Shown: positions 52,423 to 60,778 of the stretch, piece by piece
Layout: each line of letters begins with the position of its first letter
How positions within the stretch are numbered: position 1 is the first letter of the stretch
Program-made: the position numbers and the translations under genes
The notes under the pieces: model-generated
Database searches by the model: none
What the model was told of the DNA's origin: nothing
What the model saw: only the letters and a program-made list of their open reading frames with translations
Assembly (NCBI GenBank): GCA_045597645.1
Contig: JAZLKM010000002.1
Location: 140,059 to 204,058, forward strand
Length of the DNA stretch: 64,000 nt
Source: JAKSSE01 sp045597645
GTDB lineage: Bacteria > Bacillota > Clostridia > Lachnospirales > Lachnospiraceae
Reading direction: 5' to 3'

Positions 52423-53586
52423 ATGAAGTGTGTTCATTGTGGATTTGAACTTAAAATTGATAATGGTTATTGCGAGAATTGTGGCACAGAAGTTAGAGTA
52501 GTGCCTGATTTTAATGCGCTTGATGATGAGATTGAGACCGCTTTGAATCCCAACGATGCTATAAAAGAAGATCGAACTAAAACCAAAATAAGTGTTGATG
52601 ATTTCGGAGAGACGAGGGTTATTGAGAATCCATTTTCGGACGATGAAGAAAATGATAAAAACATATTTAAACGTGTTAGCATTATCACAGCTGCTGCCAT
52701 TGTTGTTATAGCATTAGCGGTTGCGTTGGCATTAATCTCCAATTCAGGCTCGTACTCATCACAGATTAAAGCCGCTCAAAAAGCCTATTCTGCCGGAAAA
52801 ATTGATAAAGCCATCGGGCATTATAATAATGCTTTAGATATGGCACAATCTGTAGAGTTGTATGAAATACTAGGTGATTTATATGTAGAAGAGGAAGCGG
52901 AAGAAGAAGCTATAAGTTGTTATTATTCTGCGATTGAACAAGGATCTGATAGAATCTCAACTTATGATTATCTGACATATTATTATTTAAAAAATAATGA
53001 TGAGTCGGCACTCAATGATTTGATTAAGCTCGCTCCAAATGAAAATATAAAAAATAGAATATTGGATTTGATACCTATTTTTCCTTCTATAGGTCTAGAA
53101 TCAGGCAATTATACTGGAACAACTTTTGTAGAAATATCTGGTTCTGAGCACAATGAAATATATTACTCACTAGATGGAAGCACTCCAGATAAGAATACAG
53201 GAGTATTATACAAAGAACCTATTGAGCTTCCGATTGGAACAACGACACTTAAAGTGTGCTCTTATAGCGTGGCATCGGATATATATAGTGCGGTAAATGA
53301 AGCCGATTATTTGGTGTCAGTAGATCCGCCATCAAATCCAGTAATAAATGTTGCATCTGGTATTTATCCAATTGGAACGCAGATTACAGTATATTGTGAA
53401 GATAAAAATGCAACTATTAGATATACGTGGAACGGTGCTTCGCCTAATGAATTATCAGCTATTTACACAGGGCCGTTGGATATGCCGGAGGGAGAAAATA
53501 CATTAAGAGTTATCGCTATTAACGAATATGAAATTTCCAGTAAAGTTGTGGAGGCTACATACAGGTGCGGAGTGGATGAACCATGA
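52423..53586 (+). CDS. Zinc-ribbon membrane protein with TPR and chitobiase-like C-terminal domains
   Basis: 387 residues. Domain order: an N-terminal zinc ribbon with two CxxC pairs (CVHCGFELKIDNGYCENCG), an acidic linker, one membrane helix (about 85-108), a TPR-like helical region (about 112-215), then two beta domains resembling the CHB_HEX_C repeat of chitobiases (IYYSLDGSTPDKNTGVLY; IRYTWNGASPNELSAIYTGP). Such layout suggests a cytosolic ribbon with an external sugar-wall-facing part. No enzyme site is visible. Its stop overlaps rlmH (ATGA). Function unknown. Confidence 0.8.
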   Translation: MKCVHCGFELKIDNGYCENCGTEVRVVPDFNALDDEIETALNPNDAIKEDRTKTKISVDDFGETRVIENPFSDDEENDKNIFKRVSIITAAAIVVIALAVALALISNSGSYSSQIKAAQKAYSAGKIDKAIGHYNNALDMAQSVELYEILGDLYVEEEAEEEAISCYYSAIEQGSDRISTYDYLTYYYLKNNDESALNDLIKLAPNENIKNRILDLIPIFPSIGLESGNYTGTTFVEISGSEHNEIYYSLDGSTPDKNTGVLYKEPIELPIGTTTLKVCSYSVASDIYSAVNEADYLVSVDPPSNPVINVASGIYPIGTQITVYCEDKNATIRYTWNGASPNELSAIYTGPLDMPEGENTLRVIAINEYEISSKVVEATYRCGVDEP

Positions 53587-54062
53587 AAGTGACTGTTTTG
53601 TGTGTAGGTAAGATAAAAGAAAAATTCTATACATCAGCGGTAGATGAATACGTTAAAAGATTAGGTAGATATTGTACTCCACAGATTATTGAAGTACCCG
53701 ATGAAAAAACACCTGATGGCGCATCTGATGGTATGATAGAGGATATTAAGACTAAAGAGGCGGAGAGGATATTATCACATATTAAAGATAATGAATATGT
53801 TATAGCGCTTACGATTGATGGAAAAGCTTACGATTCCGTAGGTTTATCAGAACATATAGCAAATCTTATGGGTAGAGGAAATTCCAGCCTGGTATTTGTT
53901 ATAGGTGGGTCACTTGGTCTTGGTAAGAAGATTATTTCAAGAGCAAATGAATGCATCAGCTTTTCTAAGCTAACTTTTCCACATCAATTAATGCGAGTAA
54001 TACTTTGCGAACAGATATATCGTAGCTTCAGAATTATGAATAATGAGCCGTATCATAAATAG
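53583..54062 (+). CDS. rlmH: 23S rRNA (pseudouridine1915-N3)-methyltransferase RlmH
   Basis: 159 residues, exactly family length, ATG overlapping the upstream stop. SPOUT-fold motifs: MKVTVLCVGKIKEKFYTSAV at the start, FVIGGSLGLGKK as the SAM knot, and FSKLTFPHQLMRVILCEQIY with RSFRIMNNEPYHK at the end. It methylates m3Psi1915 in 23S rRNA helix 69. The context with ybeY and phoH fits RNA/ribosome maturation. Confidence 0.97.
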   Translation: MKVTVLCVGKIKEKFYTSAVDEYVKRLGRYCTPQIIEVPDEKTPDGASDGMIEDIKTKEAERILSHIKDNEYVIALTIDGKAYDSVGLSEHIANLMGRGNSSLVFVIGGSLGLGKKIISRANECISFSKLTFPHQLMRVILCEQIYRSFRIMNNEPYHK

Positions 54063-54073
54063 GAGGATAAGGC

Positions 54074-55051
54074 TTGGATAACAATATTTTATCAATAAAT
54101 ATACCAGCATCTCATATTTCTAATATATTTGGACAATTTGACCGTAATGTAAAAAAGATAGAGAAGTTCTATCATATTTCAGTTGTGCCCAGAGACGATA
54201 GTATACATATTATAGGAGAGCCTGGTCCTGCAAAGAAAGCTGCACATGTACTTAATACACTTCTTGAAATGTCAAAAAAGGGCGAAACAATAGATGATCA
54301 ACGCATAGATTATTTATTATCTATGGATATGGAAGATAATACAAAAGAGATATTAGAACTTGATGGAGATATAATTTGTCATACTATATCTGGCAGACCT
54401 ATTAAACCCAAGACATTAGGTCAGCAACAGTATGTTAAAAATATGCGGGATAAAATGATTACATTTGGCATCGGTCCCGCAGGTACTGGTAAAACATATT
54501 TAGCTATGGCGCTCGCAATTACTGCATTCAAAAATGAGGAAGTCGAAAGAATTATTTTGACTAGACCTGCAATTGAGGCTGGAGAAAAGCTGGGTTTTTT
54601 ACCTGGAGACCTTCAAAGTAAGGTAGACCCGTATCTTAGACCGTTATATGATGCTCTTTATCAAATTATGGGAGCAGAGACATTCCAGAAAAACATGGAG
54701 AAAGGGCTAATAGAAGTGGCTCCTTTAGCGTATATGCGAGGTCGAACACTGGATAATGCATATATTATTCTTGATGAGGCGCAAAATACCACCCCTGCGC
54801 AGATGAAGATGTTTCTTACTAGATTAGGTTTTGGTTCAAAGGCGGTAATTACAGGCGATATAACTCAGAAGGATTTGCCGGTTGGAACAACATCGGGATT
54901 AGATGTAGCCTTAAAAGTGTTAAAGGATATAGATGACATTGCTGTTTGCAGACTCACAGAAAAAGATGTTGTAAGACATCCATTAGTTCAAAAGATTGTT
55001 AAAGCATATAGTGACTTTGAGTCTAAACAACAAAGCAGAGGCAGAAAATGA
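54074..55051 (+). CDS. phoH: PhoH family ATPase
   Basis: 325 residues, TTG start after TAGGAGGATAAGG. The N-terminal KH-like part is followed by Walker A GPAGTGKTYLAMALA and the PhoH motor region, with ILDEAQNTTPAQMKMFLTRL and VITGDITQKDLP. PhoH proteins are RNA-associated ATPases linked to ybeY in Firmicutes. It overlaps the following HD-like gene (ATGA). Length is normal. Confidence 0.95.
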   Translation: MDNNILSINIPASHISNIFGQFDRNVKKIEKFYHISVVPRDDSIHIIGEPGPAKKAAHVLNTLLEMSKKGETIDDQRIDYLLSMDMEDNTKEILELDGDIICHTISGRPIKPKTLGQQQYVKNMRDKMITFGIGPAGTGKTYLAMALAITAFKNEEVERIILTRPAIEAGEKLGFLPGDLQSKVDPYLRPLYDALYQIMGAETFQKNMEKGLIEVAPLAYMRGRTLDNAYIILDEAQNTTPAQMKMFLTRLGFGSKAVITGDITQKDLPVGTTSGLDVALKVLKDIDDIAVCRLTEKDVVRHPLVQKIVKAYSDFESKQQSRGRK

Positions 55052-56235
55052 TAGAAGAGAATGCATTATCGCCTAAGCGCATATTGTTTATACTGCTATC
55101 ATTGTTTGTAATGCTTGCAGGCGTGCTTTTCTTAGGCCTATTTAATAAACTTTTAACAGATGAAATCATTACTGTGGAAGCAATTGTTTTGGCTTTTTTT
55201 CTGATTTTATCCGTAGGGCTTATAAGTAAAAGACACAATGGAAGGTTTTTGTTTAACGCGACTTCTTATGGTGTTTTTTTCTTATTTACTTTGCTTTCGG
55301 TAGGGGTGATGATAGGTAGCTCTTTTCTACCTGAATTTGCAAAGCCACTTATGCTAATACCGTTTATGTATTGCATGACCACTGATGGGACTGTTGCCAT
55401 TGGATTTAGTATACTTATAAATTTTATATGTTGCTATTTTGGAAATCAAAGTCTATATGAGTTTGCAGCATATTGCTTTATAGGAGCTTTATTTTTGCTT
55501 ATATACGAGCAACTGAGAAATAAAAAGAATTTATTTTTTACTTCTCTTATTATATTTTGCATAAACCTTTTCGTTCCGTGCATTTTTTATTATCTAACAT
55601 ATTTTGAAATAAAGAATACGGTATTCATATGGTGTGGTGGGGTTGCTCTTGCACAGGCTGTGCTTATTTCAGTTTTTCATGGCATATTGATTAGACCAAT
55701 GTTAGCAGAGAGACATTCTTTGTATTCAATAATGCTTATGGATGAATATGAGCTTGTTAGGGTTATTAAGAAATATAGTATGTTTGAATATGCCCATGCT
55801 ATAAAAGTTGCAAGGTTGTCTAGAATTATTGCGTCGATTGTCGAATGTGATGAAGAAGTAGCCGCCGCAGCAGGCTTCTACTACAGAATTGGAAAAATGG
55901 AGGGAGAGCCATTTATTGAGAATGGAGTGAAAATTGCCTCTGAGCATGGTTTTCCAATTGAAGTTATACAGATATTAAGCGAATACGGAGGCGAATTACG
56001 CCCTATCTCAAGCCGAGAGTCAGCTATTGTACATATGACTAATGCTGTAATTACTAAGCTAGAGCAGTTAGGTAATGAGCATATTGCCGGCGAATGGAAT
56101 CAGGATATTGTGGTGTATCAGACTTTAAACGAAGCATCGCAAAGTGGGTTATATGATGAATCAGGACTTAGTATGAATCAATTCTTAAGAGCTCGAGAAG
56201 TACTTTTAAAGGAGGATTTACAAAGTGACCTTTGA
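55048..56235 (+). CDS. Truncated, degenerate PgpH-like (7TM-HD) protein
   Basis: 395 residues in the phoH-pgpH-ybeY position. About seven membrane helices occupy residues 9-220, followed by an HD-like cytosolic domain. It lacks the large N-terminal extracellular 7TMR-HDED domain of PgpH (full family ~700 residues). The HD motif is lost: His250 remains (YAHAIKVARL), but the central HD dyad is Tyr279-Arg280 (GFYYRIGKM), the HHGT box reads SEYGGE, and the last Asp is Asn. It is thus unlikely to hydrolyse c-di-AMP. It may be a structural or sensing relic. It overlaps ybeY by 11 bases. Confidence 0.8.
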   Translation: MIEENALSPKRILFILLSLFVMLAGVLFLGLFNKLLTDEIITVEAIVLAFFLILSVGLISKRHNGRFLFNATSYGVFFLFTLLSVGVMIGSSFLPEFAKPLMLIPFMYCMTTDGTVAIGFSILINFICCYFGNQSLYEFAAYCFIGALFLLIYEQLRNKKNLFFTSLIIFCINLFVPCIFYYLTYFEIKNTVFIWCGGVALAQAVLISVFHGILIRPMLAERHSLYSIMLMDEYELVRVIKKYSMFEYAHAIKVARLSRIIASIVECDEEVAAAAGFYYRIGKMEGEPFIENGVKIASEHGFPIEVIQILSEYGGELRPISSRESAIVHMTNAVITKLEQLGNEHIAGEWNQDIVVYQTLNEASQSGLYDESGLSMNQFLRAREVLLKEDLQSDL

Positions 56236-56719
56236 TTTTGAATCAGAATTCAATCCGGAATTTGACTTTGATTGGCAAAATATTGCTATAGCTGTTGCTA
56301 ACGAGACATTGAAGCAGTTAGAGTTTCCTTTTGAAGCGCAGGTATGCCTAACCTTAGTTGATGAAGAAGAGATTAAAGAGATTAACTCGCAAAATAGAGG
56401 CATAGATAACGTAACGGATGTATTATCGTTTCCTATGTTAAACTTTGATGATGAATTGAATTATGATTTACTAGAAAATGATGAGAGCAATTTTGATTTG
56501 GATTCTGGGGAAGCTGTTTTAGGCGATATTATTATTTGCGTTCAACGGCTAAAGAACCAGGCAGCGGAATATGGTCATTCGCAACTACGTGAATTCGCAT
56601 TTCTTGTAGCGCATAGCATGCTGCATCTTTTAGGCTATGACCATATGGAACCAGAAGAAGAAAAGATAATGTTCAAAAAACAAGATGAGATATTAGAAGC
56701 ATTGTCTATTACACGATAA
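56225..56719 (+). CDS. ybeY: Endoribonuclease YbeY
   Basis: 164 residues, GTG start nine bases after AAAGGAGGA. The zinc-binding motif HxxxHxxxxxH is His130, His134 and His140 (AHSMLHLLGYDHMEPEE). LTLVDEEEIKEINSQNRGID and TDVLSFPM are family landmarks. It acts in 16S rRNA 3' maturation and ribosome quality control. It overlaps the PgpH-like gene and precedes a lipoprotein gene by two bases. Confidence 0.96.
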   Translation: MTFDFESEFNPEFDFDWQNIAIAVANETLKQLEFPFEAQVCLTLVDEEEIKEINSQNRGIDNVTDVLSFPMLNFDDELNYDLLENDESNFDLDSGEAVLGDIIICVQRLKNQAAEYGHSQLREFAFLVAHSMLHLLGYDHMEPEEEKIMFKKQDEILEALSITR

Positions 56720-56721
56720 TT

Positions 56722-57876
56722 ATGAATAAATACGGAAAATATATTATAAAACTGCTTATACCCATCTTAGTTATTGGAGTTTTTTCAGGATGTGGACAGG
56801 CTAATGATAATAAGCCCTCTGAATCTATAGGTTCTAATATTTCAAATACGAGTGGTATTAATATCGAATTATCAAGCGATAAAGTGGATGACGCATCAGT
56901 GTTAAAAATGGATGGGACTAGAAGCTATCTTACCGGAAAAAAGCTTGATGATAAACTGGTTGCCAAAAAACCTATAGCAATCATGATTGAGAATACAGAG
57001 GCTAGCCTACCGCATTACAATTTGGACAAGGCGGGATTCATATACGAGACGCCTGTTGAGAGCAATATGACTAGATATATGGCGGTATATGATGATTGGT
57101 CTAAACTTGATCGTATAGGAAATACAAGAAGTGCCAGGACATATCATATATGGTTGGCAGCCCAGTACGAAGCAATTTTCTTCCATTACGGACAAAGTCC
57201 GTTTGCATTACCTTATCTCGATATGAAAATAGTAGATGATGTTAATGGTGTCTACGGAGAAGGTAATATTGCGTTTTACAGAAGTGCTGATAAGACAGCT
57301 CCTCATAATGCCTATACAGGAGCTAAGGAAATAACCGCAGGTATCAATTATAAAGGACTTGATACTGATCATTCATCTGGGTATAAAAGTACTTGGCAGT
57401 TTGCTGCAGATGATAGTGAAGTATGTTTAGATAGTGGCGCAGATTGCACAGTAATTCAGCCTTATTATTTCTATAACACGCCTTATTTTATCTATAATGA
57501 TGAGGATAAGCTTTATTATAGATATGAGTTTGGTAAGCCAGAAGTAGATGCAGCTTCGGGAAATCAGTATGCAGTTAGAAATATTATATTTATGAATGCA
57601 TCCAATGATATGTATGTAGATGGAAATGGCCAGACTCAGTATTTGAATTTTTATCTACCAATGACCCAGGGCACAGGTAAGTATTTTACCTCAGGTAAAA
57701 TGGTTGACATAATGTGGGTAAGCGGTAAAGACGATGAACAGTTTCACTTTTATTATACAGATGGTACAGAGATTGTGTTAAATCAGGGACAAACTTGGTT
57801 TTGTTTGATACAAAACGCATATCAGGATGAGAATAAGCTATATGCTACAAAGGAAGAATTCGAGGCGACAAAATAG
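56722..57876 (+). CDS. DUF3048 (YerB-like) lipoprotein
   Basis: 384 residues. Signal peptide with lipobox FSGCGQ (lipid-modified Cys24), then a Ser/Asn linker, then the DUF3048 region (IAIMIENTEASLPHYNLDKAG, YDDWSKLDRIGNTRSARTYH, NYKGLDTDHSSGYKSTWQF). DUF3048 proteins of the YerB type are secreted lipoproteins of unclear function. It lies between ybeY and a flippase gene with 2- and 3-base gaps. It lacks a clear ribosome-binding site and is likely coupled to ybeY. Confidence 0.88.
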   Translation: MNKYGKYIIKLLIPILVIGVFSGCGQANDNKPSESIGSNISNTSGINIELSSDKVDDASVLKMDGTRSYLTGKKLDDKLVAKKPIAIMIENTEASLPHYNLDKAGFIYETPVESNMTRYMAVYDDWSKLDRIGNTRSARTYHIWLAAQYEAIFFHYGQSPFALPYLDMKIVDDVNGVYGEGNIAFYRSADKTAPHNAYTGAKEITAGINYKGLDTDHSSGYKSTWQFAADDSEVCLDSGADCTVIQPYYFYNTPYFIYNDEDKLYYRYEFGKPEVDAASGNQYAVRNIIFMNASNDMYVDGNGQTQYLNFYLPMTQGTGKYFTSGKMVDIMWVSGKDDEQFHFYYTDGTEIVLNQGQTWFCLIQNAYQDENKLYATKEEFEATK

Positions 57877-57879
57877 TTT

Positions 57880-59550
57880 ATGAGTAGTAAGAAGAATAAT
57901 AATAACTTTTTGATTCAGGGATCTATTTTAGCGGCTGCTTCACTTATAAGCCGTGTAATTGGACTGATTTATAGAGTTCCATTAACTAGAATAATAGGAA
58001 AAACTGGAAATAATTACTATGCCAGTGCTTATGAAATATACAATATTCTTTTGATTATTTCTTCATATAGCATTCCGCTGGCAGTATCAAAGATGGTTGC
58101 TTCTAGTATGGGAAAGAAGGAACCTAGAAATGCATATCGTGTATTTAGGGCGGCTATTGTATTTGCATTAATGTCAGGTCTGATTGCAGCCGGCGCAGTA
58201 TTTTTAGGTGGAGAATATTTTACAGCTGTTTTACTAAAAACTCCGCTTAGTATTATTGCACTTAGAGTATTAATGCCTACGCTGGTTATTGTTGCTGTAC
58301 TTGGCGTTATAAGAGGATTCTTCCAAGGGCTTGGAACTATGATTCCTAGTGCTGTATCACAAATAATAGAGCAGATAATTAACGCTGTAATAAGTGTAGC
58401 GGCAGCTTATTATTTGTTTAATTATGGAAATGTAATTGGCAAGGTTCTGGGCAACGTCGAAAAATATTCTGCGTCTTATGGCGCAGCAGGTGGAACACTC
58501 GGTACGACAGTTGGTGCATTTGCAGCGTTTCTGTTCATGCTGTTCCTGTTCATTATATTTAGAACTCAGTTCATAAAGAAAGTACGTAGAGATAAATCAG
58601 AGAACAAAGATTCTTACTTTACAATTGTAAAAGTATTAATAATGACAATTGTTCCAGTGCTTTTATCTACAACAATCTATAATATAAGTGGAATAGTTGA
58701 TCAGGGCATATATAAGAATATTGCACTTTTAACTGGTTTTATCGAAAGTGAAATTGATATTTCTTGGGGAATATTTGCAGGCGAATACAAGGTGCTAATA
58801 AATGTGCCTATATCAATTGCCACAGCAATAGCTGCAAGCTGTGTGCCAAGCTTAACTAGGGCTTTCCAAGCAAAGGATTACGATGAAAGCCGAAGACAGA
58901 TGTCGATTTCTAGCAGATTTGTAATGATAATTGCATTTCCATGTGCAGTTGGTCTGTTTGTATTGGCTTCGCCCATCATGCAACTTTTGTTTAAAGACGA
59001 TACAACTATGGCGAAGAACATGCTAATGCTCGGTGCTATCACAATAGTGCTTTATTCATTATCCACTTTATCAAATGGTCTTTTGCAAGGCATAGATAAG
59101 CTTAGGACACCTGTTATCAATGCCGCTATTGCTCTGGTTACGCATGTGCTGTTTCTGGTTTTGCTATTGTATACAACAAAACTTGGCGTATATACAGTTA
59201 TTTTGGCAAACGCATTTTATGCACTCGTTATGTGTATACTAAATCAGCTTGCATTAAGAAAATATATTGGGCTTACGTTGGATTACATCAAGACATTTGC
59301 TATACCAGCCGTATCCTCAATCGGAATGGGACTAATAGTTTTCTTACTATATAAGCTTATGTATATGCTAATAGGTTCTGACTTCATAGGAATAGTATTG
59401 GGCATTCTGGTGGGAGCCTTCTGCTATTTTGCTATTCTGGTATTATTGCGCGGCATCTCAAAAGAGGAACTATACAGGGCTCCAAAGGGAGAGTATCTCG
59501 TGCTATTAGGGGAAAAAATGCATCTATTTAGAGGCGAAGATGAAGAATAA
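57880..59550 (+). CDS. Polysaccharide/lipid II flippase (MurJ/SpoVB-type, MOP superfamily)
   Basis: 556 residues with 12-14 membrane helices. It opens with FLIQGSILAAASLISRVIGL and has YRVPLTRIIGKTGNNYYASAYEIYN, typical of SpoVB/YtgP-like members. VLRVLMPTLVIVAVLGVIRGFFQGL-like and GLLQGIDKLRTPV also fit. Members transport lipid-linked wall precursors or polysaccharide units; it could be the YtgP/MurJ-like lipid II flippase. It overlaps the next gene by 11 bases. Confidence 0.9.
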   Translation: MSSKKNNNNFLIQGSILAAASLISRVIGLIYRVPLTRIIGKTGNNYYASAYEIYNILLIISSYSIPLAVSKMVASSMGKKEPRNAYRVFRAAIVFALMSGLIAAGAVFLGGEYFTAVLLKTPLSIIALRVLMPTLVIVAVLGVIRGFFQGLGTMIPSAVSQIIEQIINAVISVAAAYYLFNYGNVIGKVLGNVEKYSASYGAAGGTLGTTVGAFAAFLFMLFLFIIFRTQFIKKVRRDKSENKDSYFTIVKVLIMTIVPVLLSTTIYNISGIVDQGIYKNIALLTGFIESEIDISWGIFAGEYKVLINVPISIATAIAASCVPSLTRAFQAKDYDESRRQMSISSRFVMIIAFPCAVGLFVLASPIMQLLFKDDTTMAKNMLMLGAITIVLYSLSTLSNGLLQGIDKLRTPVINAAIALVTHVLFLVLLLYTTKLGVYTVILANAFYALVMCILNQLALRKYIGLTLDYIKTFAIPAVSSIGMGLIVFLLYKLMYMLIGSDFIGIVLGILVGAFCYFAILVLLRGISKEELYRAPKGEYLVLLGEKMHLFRGEDEE

Positions 59551-60778
59551 TAATTACTATAATGTACTCGTTATAGGTGGAGGGGCTGCCGGTATGATGG
59601 CGGCCATTTCTGCTGTAAGAGAGGGAGCAACATCGGTAGCTATTATTGAACACAAAGATCAGCTGGGGACTAAATTACTATCAACAGGAAATGGCCACTG
59701 TAATTATACAAATTCAGATATGTCAGCTGACAAATATTCATCTCGAACAGCGGATAGAAGGTTTGTTGAAGCAGCACTTGATATATTCGGATATGCAGAC
59801 ACAGTTGACTTTTTCTATAAGCTGGGCATAGAACCCTTTGAAAAAAATGGTTATATATACCCTTATAGTATGCAGGCTAAGAGCGTAAGAGAAGCGTTAA
59901 CTCTTGAGATAAAAAGATTAGGCATTCAGGTTCATACAAAAGAAAATATTGAGCGAATATGTAATGGCCAATCGTATAGAGTATTTACCTCTCAATGTGA
60001 ATATGTTGCTGATTCATTAGTAATAGCGGTTGGTGGAGTTAGCGCACCCAAAACAGGTAGTGATGGCAGCTTATATAAAATAATATCTGGACTATCGAAG
60101 AAGATTTTCTTTGTCGAACAGTTACCGGCACTGTGCCCATTAGCTACGAATTTTGAATATATATCCAGATTATCTGGTGTAAGGACCTTTGCAAAGGTTA
60201 CCATAGGAGATAATGCTGAGGTAGGAGAGATACAGTTTGGTGATAAATGCATATCCGGAATTGTTGTTTTTAATTTAAGCAATGCTGCCAATATCAATAG
60301 AAATATAGATGATGTACTTGTAGACTATTTTCCAACTATTTCAAATGAACAACTGCTGAATAAATTGAGATTGAGATTCAAAGACTATGGAAACGGGAAA
60401 AATGCCAAAGAGTGTATGATTGGCTTACTTCCAGACAAGCTTAGTGAAGTGGCGTTATCCATCGCGAGGATTCCAGCAACAGCACCGGCTAGTACCATCG
60501 ATGATGACTTGATTTTGAAATTATGTAATATCCTTAAGGCAATGAATTTCGGGAAATGCTTTAGTGATGATTACAGCAAGGCTCAGCTAACTAGCGGAGG
60601 CATTGATCTTTCAAATATTTCAGTAGGTAAACTGGATGCATTTGGAGAAGAAGGACTATTTTTTGCCGGTGAGATTATGGACATACAAGGTCCGTGCGGA
60701 GGTTACAATTTACAGTGGGCTTGGACTTCAGGTTATTTAGCTGGTCAAGCTGCCGCGAAAAGGAGTCAGAAGTGCTAA
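59540..60778 (+). CDS. HI0933/BaiN-family flavoprotein (COG2081)
   Basis: 412 residues, ATG after GAGGCGAAG, overlapping the flippase. The FAD-binding N-terminus is VLVIGGGAAGMMAAISA. LLSTGNGHCNYTN is the signature of this family, and the C-terminal GLFFAGEIMDIQGPCGGYNL + QWAWTSGYLAG completes the FAD site. The substrate is not known; 'aminoacetone oxidase' and 'BaiN' names are used for some members. Its end overlaps another flavoprotein. Confidence 0.88.
   Translation: MKNNNYYNVLVIGGGAAGMMAAISAVREGATSVAIIEHKDQLGTKLLSTGNGHCNYTNSDMSADKYSSRTADRRFVEAALDIFGYADTVDFFYKLGIEPFEKNGYIYPYSMQAKSVREALTLEIKRLGIQVHTKENIERICNGQSYRVFTSQCEYVADSLVIAVGGVSAPKTGSDGSLYKIISGLSKKIFFVEQLPALCPLATNFEYISRLSGVRTFAKVTIGDNAEVGEIQFGDKCISGIVVFNLSNAANINRNIDDVLVDYFPTISNEQLLNKLRLRFKDYGNGKNAKECMIGLLPDKLSEVALSIARIPATAPASTIDDDLILKLCNILKAMNFGKCFSDDYSKAQLTSGGIDLSNISVGKLDAFGEEGLFFAGEIMDIQGPCGGYNLQWAWTSGYLAGQAAAKRSQKC

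Noticed and set aside
60694..60771. Upstream extension of the second flavoprotein frame.
   Set aside because: It lies wholly inside the preceding flavoprotein gene; GTG 60772 has a well-spaced AAAAGGAG.
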